A DNA stretch of 45,710 bases from an uncultured Holophagaceae bacterium (GTDB lineage: Bacteria > Acidobacteriota > Holophagae > Holophagales > Holophagaceae): NCBI GenBank assembly GCA_903884655.1, contig CAISFO010000074.1, forward strand, positions 1 to 45,710. Reading direction: 5' to 3'. The notes beneath the pieces are model-generated. The model was not told the DNA's origin. It searched no databases and saw nothing but the letters and a program-made list of their open reading frames with translations. Below are positions 9,462-17,432 of the stretch, one piece after another. Both the position numbers and the translations under genes were made by a program. The first letter of the stretch is position 1; every line of letters begins with the position of its first letter.

Positions 9462-9926
9462 CTAGAACGGAATGTCGTCGTCGGGGAAGCCGCCGCCCGC
9501 CGGGCTGGGTGCGCCACGGTCTTCGAAGTCCTGGGAACCGCCACCGGTGGTCCGGCTGCCGTAGCTGCTGGAGTCCCGGCTGCCGCCTTCTTCCGCGCGG
9601 CCCAGCATGACGAAGTTATCGCAGCGGATGTCGCAGGCGGTCTTCTTCACGCCCGCCTGGTCGGTGTACTCCCGGTACTGGATGCGGCCCTCGATCATCA
9701 CCTGCTTGCCCTTGCGCAGGTACTTCTCGGCGATCTCGGCCTGCTTGCCCCAGACCACGATGTTGTGCCACTCGGTCTTGCTCTGTTTCTCGCCGGACTG
9801 GTTCTTCCAGGTCTCCGTGGTGGCCACGGAGAAGCGGGCCACGTTCTGGCCCGAGGGCGTGGTTTTCAACTCGGGATCGCGCCCCAGGTTGCCGATGAGG
9901 AGCACTTTGTTCAGGGATCCGGACAT
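9462..9926 (-). CDS. ssb: Single-stranded DNA-binding protein
   Basis: SSB coats single-stranded DNA in replication, recombination and repair. The 154-residue protein has the OB-fold in residues 1-108 (starting SLNKVLLIGNLGRDPELK, with the typical TEWHNIVVWGKQAE segment). A Gly/Ser-rich disordered linker follows, and it ends in the acidic tip DDDIPF that recruits partner proteins. A strong ribosome site, AAGGAGG, stands 7 nt before the ATG. No replication or rps gene is adjacent; ssb seems to be a single-gene unit here. Confidence 0.97.
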   Translation of the reverse strand: MSGSLNKVLLIGNLGRDPELKTTPSGQNVARFSVATTETWKNQSGEKQSKTEWHNIVVWGKQAEIAEKYLRKGKQVMIEGRIQYREYTDQAGVKKTACDIRCDNFVMLGRAEEGGSRDSSSYGSRTTGGGSQDFEDRGAPSPAGGGFPDDDIPF

Positions 9927-10025
9927 GGCTGTCCTCCTTTATAGTGGCGGAGCTCTCCGCCTCACCGTCGACTCAGACCATCTGAGGGGGTGGTAGGGTG
10001 ATGAGATTTGCGCCGAGGGAAAGCC

Positions 10026-10766
10026 ATGTCAAGCCCCAACTCAACAGTCCTGGTGAGCTGTAAAAACAAGTCCGGTGCCGAGAAGCATTACCTCCCCGCC
10101 TTGGTCGCCGCCGGATGGACCGGGGCCACGCAACTGGTCGCCCCCGGCGACCCCCAGCCGGACCTGAGCCGGGCCTCGGGACTGCTGCTCACAGGCGGCT
10201 TCGACATCCACCCCCGCCACTGGGACGAGGCCGAATCGGTGCATCCAAAGGCCGAAGTGGACGCGGACCGGGATGACTTCGAGCTCCCCCTCATCCGCGC
10301 GGCCTGGGAGCGGAAACTCCCCATCCTCGGGGTCTGCCGGGGCGAGCAGATCCTCAACGTGGCCCTGGGCGGCAGCCTGATCCAGGACGTGCCCGATCAC
10401 TTTCACTGTGAACCCGAGCGTCACCAGCACGGCACCCCCGATGTCCCCGATATGCGCCACCGCGTGCAGTTGGCCCCCGGCTCGCGGCTGCGGGCCCTGC
10501 TGGGCGAGGATGTCTTCCTCGTCAACAGCCGTCACCACCAGGCCGTGAAGCGGCTGGCGCCACCCCTGGTGGCCGTGGGCTGGCACCTTGACACGGTCCA
10601 TCCAGAGACCGGACCCCTCATCGAGGCCGTGGAGGCCGCCGACCTTGACCGATGGGTCTTTGGCGTCCAGTGGCATCCCGAGAACCTGGTGAACCTGAAG
10701 GGCCCCGCGGGCGATGCAGCGAGGGACCTGTTCATAGCCTTCGTGCAAGCCATCAGCCAACGATGA
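10026..10766 (+). CDS. Class I glutamine amidotransferase-like hydrolase (peptidase C26, PuuD-like)
   Basis: This 246-residue protein belongs to the gamma-glutamyl hydrolase family. The nucleophile Cys104 sits in the elbow ILGVCRGEQ, and the catalytic pair His217/Glu219 in VQWHPEN. Family members such as PuuD cleave gamma-glutamyl-GABA in putrescine breakdown; others act on related gamma-glutamyl amides, so the precise substrate is open. No other putrescine genes are in the window. ATG 10026 has GAGGGA upstream; an in-frame TTG 18 bp earlier is less likely. The crotonase gene follows after 51 bp on the same strand. Confidence 0.82.
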   Translation: MSSPNSTVLVSCKNKSGAEKHYLPALVAAGWTGATQLVAPGDPQPDLSRASGLLLTGGFDIHPRHWDEAESVHPKAEVDADRDDFELPLIRAAWERKLPILGVCRGEQILNVALGGSLIQDVPDHFHCEPERHQHGTPDVPDMRHRVQLAPGSRLRALLGEDVFLVNSRHHQAVKRLAPPLVAVGWHLDTVHPETGPLIEAVEAADLDRWVFGVQWHPENLVNLKGPAGDAARDLFIAFVQAISQR

Positions 10767-10817
10767 ACACAGAAGCAATTGATCCGTGTACCTCTGCGGC
10801 CAGTTTGAGGAGCTCCC

Positions 10818-11606
10818 GTGTCCAACGACATCCTTTTCGACGTTCACCGCCGTGTCGCCACGCTGACGCTGAACCGACCGGACCGCATGAACGCCCTCCT
10901 TCCAGGCATGCGGGCGGCCTTTGAGGAGGCCTTGGCCAGGTCGGCCGAACCTGCAGTGAAGGTCCTGGTGCTGCGGGGCGCGGGCCGGGCCTTCTGCGCT
11001 GGCGGGGATATCGCATGGATGGCCAAGGCCATGGCCGAAGGCAACTGGACGGAGATGGATGCGCTGTTGGACCTGGGCAGCTCCGTGGCCTGCGCCCTGG
11101 CCCTGCTGCCCAAGCCGGTGGTGGCCGTGGTGCAGGGCGCCGCCGCCGGGGCGGGCATGAGCCTGGCGCTCTGCGCGGATCTGCGCCTGGCCACCCCCGA
11201 GGCCCGGTTCAGCATGGGTTTCGCGAAGATCGGCCTGCATCCGGACTGGGGTGGCAGCGTGGCCCTCTCCAGCCTGGTGAATCCCGCCATCGCCGCGGAG
11301 CTGATGTTCCTCGGGGACAACCTTCGCGCGGAGCAGGCCCAGGCCCTGGGCCTGGTCAACCAGGTGGTGCCAGTGGAACAGCTGGACACAGCCCTGGAAG
11401 CCCTCACCACCCGTTTGGCCGCGGGGCCCGCGGAGACCTTCGCCCGCATCAAGGCCACCCTGCTCCGGAACCGGGGCCTGGACGCCCAGGGCCTGCGGGC
11501 TCGCGTCGAGGCCGAAGGCGCCCAGATGAAGGCCGCCATGCACCACCCCGATGCGAAGGAAGGGCTAGAGGCCTTCCTGGAGAAGCGGGCGCCCCGGTTC
11601 GCCTGA
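10818..11606 (+). CDS. Crotonase-family protein (enoyl-CoA hydratase/isomerase)
   Basis: This 262-residue crotonase-fold protein starts at GTG 10818, 6 nt after GAGGAG. The oxyanion-hole signatures AFCAGGDIAWM and the GAAAGAGMSLALCAD region are present, so acyl-CoA binding is expected. Both glutamates used by classical hydratases are replaced: Ser in the GMSLALCAD helix and Ala in GFAKIGLHP. An Asp occurs in GLHPDWGG, as in PaaG-type isomerases. It is thus more probably a double-bond isomerase or another crotonase activity than an enoyl-CoA hydratase. No beta-oxidation operon surrounds it. Confidence 0.85.
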   Translation: MSNDILFDVHRRVATLTLNRPDRMNALLPGMRAAFEEALARSAEPAVKVLVLRGAGRAFCAGGDIAWMAKAMAEGNWTEMDALLDLGSSVACALALLPKPVVAVVQGAAAGAGMSLALCADLRLATPEARFSMGFAKIGLHPDWGGSVALSSLVNPAIAAELMFLGDNLRAEQAQALGLVNQVVPVEQLDTALEALTTRLAAGPAETFARIKATLLRNRGLDAQGLRARVEAEGAQMKAAMHHPDAKEGLEAFLEKRAPRFA

Positions 11607-11672
11607 GCCAAGAGCTGGACACTTGGCCCCTCGGCCTTACCTCTTTGGTCATTGTGTTACATTTTAAATTCT

Positions 11673-11960
11673 ATGGCCTCCGTCCTCACCATCTGCGCCG
11701 AGTGCGAGCGCCATGCCCTGCGTTTCCCCCGGAAGGGGAAGGCCATGACCGAGGCCTTGACCTGCCTCACCCGGCTGCTGCTCAGCCGGAAGCGCCTCCA
11801 GGGGCTCCGCGTGGTCCGGGAGGACTGCCTCCTCAACTGTCCCCTGGGGAAGATTTGCGTGGCCTTGAAGCGCGGGGACCAGGAAGTGCGCCATCACCTG
11901 TCGCCGGAGGATGATCTAAAGCAAGTCGCCGCGAAGCTGGCGGGCACAGCTAGGCCTTAG
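11673..11960 (+). CDS. Small Cys-rich protein, possibly DUF1636-like metal-binding
   Basis: This 95-residue soluble protein has five clustered cysteines: ICAEC near the N terminus, one in LTCLT, and EDCLLNCPLGKIC in the middle. The spacing suggests a metal or Fe-S site and is reminiscent of DUF1636/thioredoxin-like ferredoxins, but I cannot be certain of the family. ATG 11673 has no visible ribosome site; the preceding ~20 bp are A/T-rich (TTACATTTTAAATT), so a leaderless message or the in-frame TTG at 11652 are alternatives. The stop overlaps that of the convergent PH-like gene (TTAG). Confidence 0.6.
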   Translation: MASVLTICAECERHALRFPRKGKAMTEALTCLTRLLLSRKRLQGLRVVREDCLLNCPLGKICVALKRGDQEVRHHLSPEDDLKQVAAKLAGTARP

Positions 11961-12259
11961 CGCATGCCCCGGCTCTGCGCCGCCTCGATGAGCTCCTTGA
12001 TGCGGCGGGCGTCGGCCTTGCGGTGGCCATGGCTGGTGAGGGGGTCGCTGCCGCCGGTGCTTTCCACCAGGATGTCGGCCCAGAACATGCCCGTATCGAT
12101 GCGCACGCTGGCCACCTTGGACAGGTGGATGCTGATCTCGTTCACGGTGAACCAGGAGCGCTTGCGGCGCACCACGGCCGTATCCGTGACTTCGATGACC
12201 GTGCTCCAGACGTGGTTGCCCTTGGTCCAGCGGCTGGCATGGAAGGTCTCGGTGGCCAT
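11957..12259 (-). CDS. Small PH-like domain protein coupled to transketolase half
   Basis: This 100-residue soluble protein is mostly beta-strand ('VWSTVIEVTDTAVVRRK', 'SIHLSKVASVRIDTGMFWAD') with a C-terminal helix (RRIKELIEAAQ). That pattern fits a bacterial PH domain, although identity is low-confidence. Its ATG overlaps the stop of the transketolase gene (TGATG), so translation is likely coupled. Nothing shows a metabolic role. Longer in-frame upstream extensions only re-read the transketolase gene. Possible jobs include a partner-binding or membrane-proximal accessory. Confidence 0.7.
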   Translation of the reverse strand: MATETFHASRWTKGNHVWSTVIEVTDTAVVRRKRSWFTVNEISIHLSKVASVRIDTGMFWADILVESTGGSDPLTSHGHRKADARRIKELIEAAQSRGMR

Positions 12260-13227
12260 CAGAGCGCAGCCTTGGCGGCGGTGACCACGGCCTGGGGTGT
12301 GACACCGTAGGCCTCCAGCAGCTTCTCGGGCTTGCCACTCTGGCCGAACCGGTCGTTCACTCCCACGCGGCGAACCGGCATGGGGTGGGCTTCGGACAGG
12401 ATCTCCGCCACGATGCCGCCCAGGCCGCCATGGATCTGATGCTCTTCGCAAGTCACCACGGCCTTGTGTTTCCTGGCCAGGGCAATGAGAGTCTCACGGT
12501 CGAAGGGCTTGATGGTGGGCGTGTGCAGTACCGTGGCCTCTATGCCATCAGCGGCCAGCAGTTCAGCAGCATCTAGGCAGATGGAGGTGCCCAGGCCGCA
12601 GCCCACCAGCAGCACGTCCTTGCCCTGGCGCATGACCACGGCCTTGCCCAGCTCGAATTTGTAGTCCGAACCATGGATGCGAGGGAACTTGTCGCGGGTG
12701 AGGCGGACATAGACCGGGCCCTGGTGGGCATAGGCGGCGCGAACGGCCTGCTTCGTCTCGCTGCCATCCGAAGGGCAGATGATGGTCATGCCGGGAATCA
12801 TGCTCATGAGGGCCAGATCTTCCAGGCACTGGTGGGTGCCGCCATCCTCGCCCACCGTGAGGCCCGCGTGGGTGGCCACGATCTTGACGTTCTGATGCCC
12901 AACGCCCACGGCCTGGCGTACGAACTCATAGGCCCGCCCCGTGGCGAACATGGCGAAGGTGCTCACGAAGGGCACCACGCCCGTGGTGGCGGCCCCGGCG
13001 GCAGCGGCCACCATGCCCTGCTCCGCGGCGCCCATGTTGAAGAAGCGCTCGGGGAAGGCCTTGGCGAACTTGCTGGTGCGGGTGGAGCCCGCCAGATCCG
13101 CGTCGAACACGATGATATTGGCGCCCTCGTTCCCCAGCTCCACCAGGGTGTCACCGTAGGCATCCCGCAGGCTGTCCATCACGCCGCCCACTTTGCCGCC
13201 CACGCCTGCCGTGTCCAAGCCCGCCAT
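12259..13227 (-). CDS. Transketolase, C-terminal subunit
   Basis: In many bacteria and archaea transketolase is made as two proteins; this 322-residue protein is the C-terminal half. It contains the pyrimidine-binding domain (FFNMGAAEQGMVAAAAG, with the conserved Glu that activates ThDP; THAGLTVGEDGGTHQ) and the C-terminal domain from about 195. It cannot work without the diphosphate-binding N-terminal half. That partner is not next to it: upstream the next gene is divergent. ATG 13227 follows GGGAG by 5 nt and is preferred over ATG 13251, which lacks a ribosome site. It is expected to act in the pentose phosphate pathway, or as another two-carbon transferase. Confidence 0.87.
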   Translation of the reverse strand: MAGLDTAGVGGKVGGVMDSLRDAYGDTLVELGNEGANIIVFDADLAGSTRTSKFAKAFPERFFNMGAAEQGMVAAAAGAATTGVVPFVSTFAMFATGRAYEFVRQAVGVGHQNVKIVATHAGLTVGEDGGTHQCLEDLALMSMIPGMTIICPSDGSETKQAVRAAYAHQGPVYVRLTRDKFPRIHGSDYKFELGKAVVMRQGKDVLLVGCGLGTSICLDAAELLAADGIEATVLHTPTIKPFDRETLIALARKHKAVVTCEEHQIHGGLGGIVAEILSEAHPMPVRRVGVNDRFGQSGKPEKLLEAYGVTPQAVVTAAKAAL

Positions 13228-13351
13228 GACCACTCCCGTCGAATCTTTCATTCTACGCGAGGTGGGGCTGGGGCGCTGCCGCTATGGGGCTGCTGCAGGC
13301 GGATCGCCGAGTGATCCGCCCGAACAAGTTCAGTGGCCTTAGTCTGGTGGG

Positions 13352-14350
13352 ATGGTCTGGCTGATCCGCCCCTCCACCCTGCTCTGGGGTGCCTTCCTTA
13401 CCCTAGGCGGGATGGCCCTGGCCCTGCGCCTGTGGCTTCCCGGTCACTGGGCCCTGCCCTGGCTCAGCTCGGGCCTTGGGTGCCTGCTGGCCCTGCGGGT
13501 GGCCTCGCTGCTCTGGGACTGGAGACAAGGACGGGTTCCCGGCACACGGGTCCTGCTTCCCGCCATCATCCTGGCTGAAGGCCTGGGCCTGGTTTTCACC
13601 GGAGGTTCCCAAGCGGCCCTGCGCGTTCGCCTCGGAACCGCCCTGGCCCTGGAAATGCTGCTGCTGGTCCTCGCGGTGCGGGCCTGGAAGGCCTCGCAAA
13701 CCCAGCCGGGCGCCTGGCCCGAGGACCGCATCTCCGCCGCCTTCGGGGCCTTTGTGCCCACCAGTGCCGCGCGGCTCATGGCCCTGGAACTGGTGATGCT
13801 TGGCAGCGCCATCCAGTTCCTGTTCGGCGGGTTCAGGCACTCGGCGCCTGAAGGATTCAGCCACCACCGGGAATCAGCCCTGGCCGGCATCCTGCCAGCC
13901 ATTCCCCTGATGATTCCCGGGGACTTCCTTCTGATGAAAGCGCTCTTCTCGGGACTGGCGCCCTGGCTGCGGTGGACCTTGCACGGATCCACGGTGTACG
14001 CCGTGCTCTGGCTGTTCGGTTTCTACGCCACGCTCAAGACCCGCCCCCACCAGGTGAGCGACGGTTGGGTGAGCCTGCGCCTGGGCCTGATGAAATCCGT
14101 CTCGTTCCCGGCAGGCCTGGTCCAATCCGCCACGCCACTTCCGGAGTTCGCTGACGACTGGGCCCGCCATGCCCACCTTAAGGGCGTGGGAAAACTGGTC
14201 GCCAAAGGGGCCCCGGTCCTCGAATTGAAACTCTCCGAACCGGTTCAGGTACTGGGCCTGCTGGGTCCAGGTCGGCCCACGCAACGGCTCGCGGTGTCCT
14301 TCGATGATCCTTCGGCCTTTCTCGCGGCTCTGGGGCGCCCATGCGTCTGA
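13352..14350 (+). CDS. Uncharacterised polytopic membrane protein
   Basis: This 332-residue protein has about seven predicted membrane segments in residues 8-235, for example LLWGAFLTLGGMALALRLWL and ALALEMLLLVLAVRAW, and a soluble C-terminal domain of ~90 residues. I do not recognise a family. The C-terminal part (LPEFADDWARHAHLKG...LAVSFDDPSAFLAAL) looks like a compact alpha/beta module. It is the first gene of a plus-strand run and overlaps hrpB by 10 bp, so it is likely co-transcribed and coupled with it. Ribosome site GGTGGG is weak. Confidence 0.75.
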   Translation: MVWLIRPSTLLWGAFLTLGGMALALRLWLPGHWALPWLSSGLGCLLALRVASLLWDWRQGRVPGTRVLLPAIILAEGLGLVFTGGSQAALRVRLGTALALEMLLLVLAVRAWKASQTQPGAWPEDRISAAFGAFVPTSAARLMALELVMLGSAIQFLFGGFRHSAPEGFSHHRESALAGILPAIPLMIPGDFLLMKALFSGLAPWLRWTLHGSTVYAVLWLFGFYATLKTRPHQVSDGWVSLRLGLMKSVSFPAGLVQSATPLPEFADDWARHAHLKGVGKLVAKGAPVLELKLSEPVQVLGLLGPGRPTQRLAVSFDDPSAFLAALGRPCV

Positions 14351-16809
14351 GCCTGCCCATCGATCCCCTGCTGCCGCAGATCGTCGCGAGCCTCCGCGAG
14401 GCTCCGAACCTGGTGCTGCAGGCAGACCCCGGGGCCGGGAAGACCACCCGAGTGCCCCCGGCCCTCCTGGAGGCGGGCCTGCTGGGGGAGGGCGAGTGCT
14501 GGATCCTGGAGCCCAGACGCTTGGCTGCGCGTCTGGCCGCCACGCGGGTGGCGGAGGAACTGGGCGAAGCCTTGGGCCAGCGAGTCGGCTATGCGGTGCG
14601 CTTCGAGCAGAAGGTCTCCAGGGCCACTCGACTACGCTTCGTCACGGAGGGGCTGCTGCTGCGGCGCCTGCAGGGCGATTCCAGCCTGCGTGGCATCTCG
14701 GCCGTGGTGCTGGACGAGTTCCATGAGCGGCACCTGCACACCGACCTGGCCATCACCCTGCTCCGACGCCTCCAGCGGGAGGCCCGGCCCGATCTCAACC
14801 TGCTGGTGATGTCCGCCACCCTGGATCCAGGCCCCGTGGCCGCCTACCTGGCCGCCCCGGTCATGAAGAGCGAAGGGCGGACCTTCCCGGTGGCTACCAC
14901 CTTCCTGTCCCGGCCTGACGACCGCCCCATCGATCAGCAGGTGGCGGAAGCACTGGAGCGACTGTACGGAGAGGGTCTCCGCAACCACACCCTGGTCTTC
15001 CTGCCGGGCGCCGCTGAGATTCGCGCCTGCCTGAAGGGCTGCGAGACCGTGGCCACGCGGCACGGATTGAGCCTCCGGCCCCTGCATGGTGAGCTGTCGC
15101 CGGACGCCCAGGCCCATGCCCTGGAGATTTCCAGCACGCCCAAAGTCATCCTCAGCACCAATGTGGCCGAGAGCTCCGTCACCCTGGATGGCATCGGCGC
15201 CGTGGTGGATTCGGGCCTGGGCCGGGAGGCTTCACACTCGCCCTGGTCGGGCCTCGCGGGCCTGCGCACGGTGCGCATCGCCCAGGCCCGCTGCGTGCAG
15301 CGCACGGGCCGTGCCGGTCGCACCGGACCGGGCCGGTGCCTGCGCCTCTACACCGAGGCCGACTTCGCCACTCGACTCGCCTTCGACACACCCGAGCTGC
15401 AGCGTTCCGACCTTGCGGAACCGTTGCTGTCCTTGCATGGCATGGGGATCGCCGAGCCCAGCGCCCTGGACTGGTTCGAGGCGCCCCCGGCGACCGCCCT
15501 CACAGCTGCCGAAGTCCTGCTCACGCGCCTGGGCGCCCTGGAGGACGGCTGCCTCAGTGCCATGGGCCGACGCATGGCAGACCTGCCCCTGCATCCGCGC
15601 CTAGCCCGCCTGGCTGTGGGTGGCGAGGAACTGGGCATCCCGCAGCTGGCCCTCCGCGCCGCGGCCCTGCTGGAGTCCGGCAGCCTGTCGGCGCGCCAGG
15701 GTCTGGATCGTTCCCCAGTGAAGGCGGGCCATGGCGCGGATTCCGACCTGCTGCTGCGCCTGGACCAGTTTGAGGAGGCGGAAGCTGCCGGTTTCGGGGC
15801 TGGGGCCTGCCGGGCCGCTGGGCTGGACATCGCGGCCCTCCAGCGGGCCCGACGGGCGGTCCAGGCACTCCAAAGGCACCTGCCCTCGCCCGCGGAGCCC
15901 GCCGACGCGGAGCTGCGCCTGCTGAAGGCCCTGCTCCTGGCCTATCCCGACCGGGTTGGCCAGCTGTCCGCCAATGGCACCTGCGCCTTCGCCGGAGGTG
16001 GCGGGGCCAAGCTCGAGCCCGCCAGCCGGGTCCGCCGCCCCGGTCTGATCCTGGCCCTGGAGGCCGAGGCCGTGAAACAGGGCACGGGGGCCCAGACGCT
16101 GATCCGGATGGCCTCCCGCTGCGAGGGGGACTGGCTGCTGGAGGCCTTCCCAGACCGCCTCCAGGACCTGGATGAGGTGGTGTTCAACCCTACAGCGGCC
16201 CGGGTCGAACGGCGCTCCGAGATCCGCTACGAAGGGTTGGCCATCGATGCGAGCCGGGGGCCCGCGGATCCTGCAGATCCGCGCGTCGCTCCGCTGCTGG
16301 CCGAAGCCTTGAGGGACCGGCCCCTGGACGAGGTGCCTGCGCGGGTCCTGGCGCGCCTGGCCTTCCTGGGTCGGCACCGCCCCGACCTGGGCCTGCCGGA
16401 AGACCTGCTGGGTCCGCTGCTGGCGGGCGCCTGCCGAGGTCGAACCACCCTCCGCGAGGTGCAGGACGTGGACTGGCTCGCCGCGCTGCGGCAGGCCTTC
16501 TCCACGGAGACGCTGCGCCTCCTGGACGCCTGGGCGCCCGAGGCCATCCAGCTGCCCAAGGGTCGGCCCACCAAGGTCCACTACGAAGACGATCCCCCCT
16601 GGATCGCCTCCCGGCTCCAGGACTTCTGGGGCCTCAAGAAGACCCCCGCCGTGGCCGGCGGCGCCGTGCCCCTGGTCCTGCACCTGCTGGCCCCCAACAT
16701 GCGGGCCCTGCAGGTCACCACGGACCTGGCGGGCTTCTGGCAGCGGGTCTACAAGGAATTGCGGCCCACCCTGTCGCGACGCTATCCGAAACACCATTGG
16801 CCGGAGTGA
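14341..16809 (+). CDS. hrpB: ATP-dependent helicase HrpB
   Basis: This is a DEAH/RHA-type helicase of 822 residues, the length usual for HrpB. Walker A is at ADPGAGKTTRVP (about 30-41) and the DExH box reads VVLDEFHERH. Motif III is VMSATLD, and motif VI lies in VQRTGRAGRTGPG. A winged-helix/ratchet region and the C-terminal HrpB domain (KGRPTKVHYEDDPPW) complete it. The family is related to RNA helicases; its exact cellular role in most bacteria is unclear. It overlaps the membrane protein gene by 10 bp and is followed by GNAT after 15 bp. Confidence 0.96.
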   Translation: MRLSLPIDPLLPQIVASLREAPNLVLQADPGAGKTTRVPPALLEAGLLGEGECWILEPRRLAARLAATRVAEELGEALGQRVGYAVRFEQKVSRATRLRFVTEGLLLRRLQGDSSLRGISAVVLDEFHERHLHTDLAITLLRRLQREARPDLNLLVMSATLDPGPVAAYLAAPVMKSEGRTFPVATTFLSRPDDRPIDQQVAEALERLYGEGLRNHTLVFLPGAAEIRACLKGCETVATRHGLSLRPLHGELSPDAQAHALEISSTPKVILSTNVAESSVTLDGIGAVVDSGLGREASHSPWSGLAGLRTVRIAQARCVQRTGRAGRTGPGRCLRLYTEADFATRLAFDTPELQRSDLAEPLLSLHGMGIAEPSALDWFEAPPATALTAAEVLLTRLGALEDGCLSAMGRRMADLPLHPRLARLAVGGEELGIPQLALRAAALLESGSLSARQGLDRSPVKAGHGADSDLLLRLDQFEEAEAAGFGAGACRAAGLDIAALQRARRAVQALQRHLPSPAEPADAELRLLKALLLAYPDRVGQLSANGTCAFAGGGGAKLEPASRVRRPGLILALEAEAVKQGTGAQTLIRMASRCEGDWLLEAFPDRLQDLDEVVFNPTAARVERRSEIRYEGLAIDASRGPADPADPRVAPLLAEALRDRPLDEVPARVLARLAFLGRHRPDLGLPEDLLGPLLAGACRGRTTLREVQDVDWLAALRQAFSTETLRLLDAWAPEAIQLPKGRPTKVHYEDDPPWIASRLQDFWGLKKTPAVAGGAVPLVLHLLAPNMRALQVTTDLAGFWQRVYKELRPTLSRRYPKHHWPE

Positions 16810-16824
16810 GGGTACCCTTTCCGC

Positions 16825-17310
16825 ATGCTCTCCTTCCGCCCCATCCGCCCCGAGGACGATGCCGACCTGGCGGCCATCATCCGCCAAGTCATGCCTGAGT
16901 TCGGGGCCGGTGGACCGGGCTTCGCCATCCACGATGCCGAAGTGGACCGCATGTGCGCGGCCTACTCGGTGGATGGGGCGGCCTATTTCGTGGTGACGGA
17001 CGGATCGGGCAGGGTGGTCGGCGGAGGTGGCGTGGCCCCGCTGGTGGGGGGTGAACCCGGCGTCTGCGAGCTGAAGAAGATGTATTTCCTGCCGGAGGCC
17101 CGGGGCCAGGGCATGGGCGAGAACCTCCTCCGCCACTGCCTGGAGACCGCCAGGATCCTGGGCCACACCACCTGCTACCTGGAGACACTCACGGGCATGG
17201 ATCAGGCCATCCGCCTCTACAAGAAGCTGGGCTTCAGGCCCCTCTGCGCCCCCCTGGGCCACACCGGCCATGGCGGCTGTGACCACTGGTTCGCGCTGGA
17301 ATTGAAATGA
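16825..17310 (+). CDS. GNAT-family N-acetyltransferase
   Basis: This single-domain acyl-CoA N-acyltransferase of 161 residues has the acetyl-CoA loop RGQGMGENLL in motif A and a C-terminal LYKKLGF typical of the fold. The acceptor substrate cannot be inferred. The extended middle strand (CELKKMYFLPEARGQG) is typical of small-molecule or peptide acetylating members. It lies in the hrpB-acpS run, and its stop codon overlaps by ATGA the start of a small ORF that resembles the beginning of acpS. Confidence 0.92.
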   Translation: MLSFRPIRPEDDADLAAIIRQVMPEFGAGGPGFAIHDAEVDRMCAAYSVDGAAYFVVTDGSGRVVGGGGVAPLVGGEPGVCELKKMYFLPEARGQGMGENLLRHCLETARILGHTTCYLETLTGMDQAIRLYKKLGFRPLCAPLGHTGHGGCDHWFALELK

Positions 17311-17432
17311 TCGTCGGCCTAGGAACGGACCTCTGTCCTCCCGACCGTCGGATGACGGAGCAGAGCCCGGGGGGCTCTGCGGGGTCGGGCCCCGGCGAGG
17401 AGGGAATCATGCAACGAAGGGTGATGCCGTGA
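17307..17432 (+). CDS. 41-codon small ORF duplicating the acpS N terminus
   Basis: This small ORF begins on the ATG that overlaps the GNAT stop (ATGA) and ends on a TGA that overlaps the acpS start (GTGA), so it fills the gap exactly. Its first 12 residues, MIVGLGTDLCPP, are identical to the start of AcpS, but 10 of the 12 codons differ at one base each. After that the sequence diverges into a Gly/Ser/Glu stretch and QRRVMP. It could be (a) a translated coupling or leader peptide, (b) the relic of an older acpS allele left by replacement, or (c) chance framing of a repeat insertion. The codon-level pattern shows the copies are old or came from different lineages. Expression is unproven. Confidence 0.5.
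   Translation: MIVGLGTDLCPPDRRMTEQSPGGSAGSGPGEEGIMQRRVMP
17345..17394 (+). promoter_or_regulatory. Three consecutive hairpins upstream of acpS
   Basis: CCGTC/GACGG (17345-17358, loop GGAT) is followed by GCAGAGCCC/GGGCTCTGC (17360-17380, loop GGG) and CGGGG/CCCCG (17380-17394, loop TCGGG). All stems are perfect. A GAGGAGGG purine tract and an in-frame ATG come directly after. No U-run follows, so this is not a plain terminator. It could be a translation-controlling leader, an mRNA stability element, or an inserted palindromic repeat. Confidence 0.5.

Noticed and set aside
9251..9610. Plus-strand frame across the ybiT-ssb gap.
   Set aside because: It mirrors the minus-strand genes and the terminator; composition is typical of antisense frames in GC-rich DNA.
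10751..10799. Possible degenerate member of the RGATGAACAC repeat family between the C26 hydrolase and the crotonase.
   Set aside because: Only one unit, GATGAACACAGA, is recognisable, and the opposite arm is too diverged to call a hairpin.
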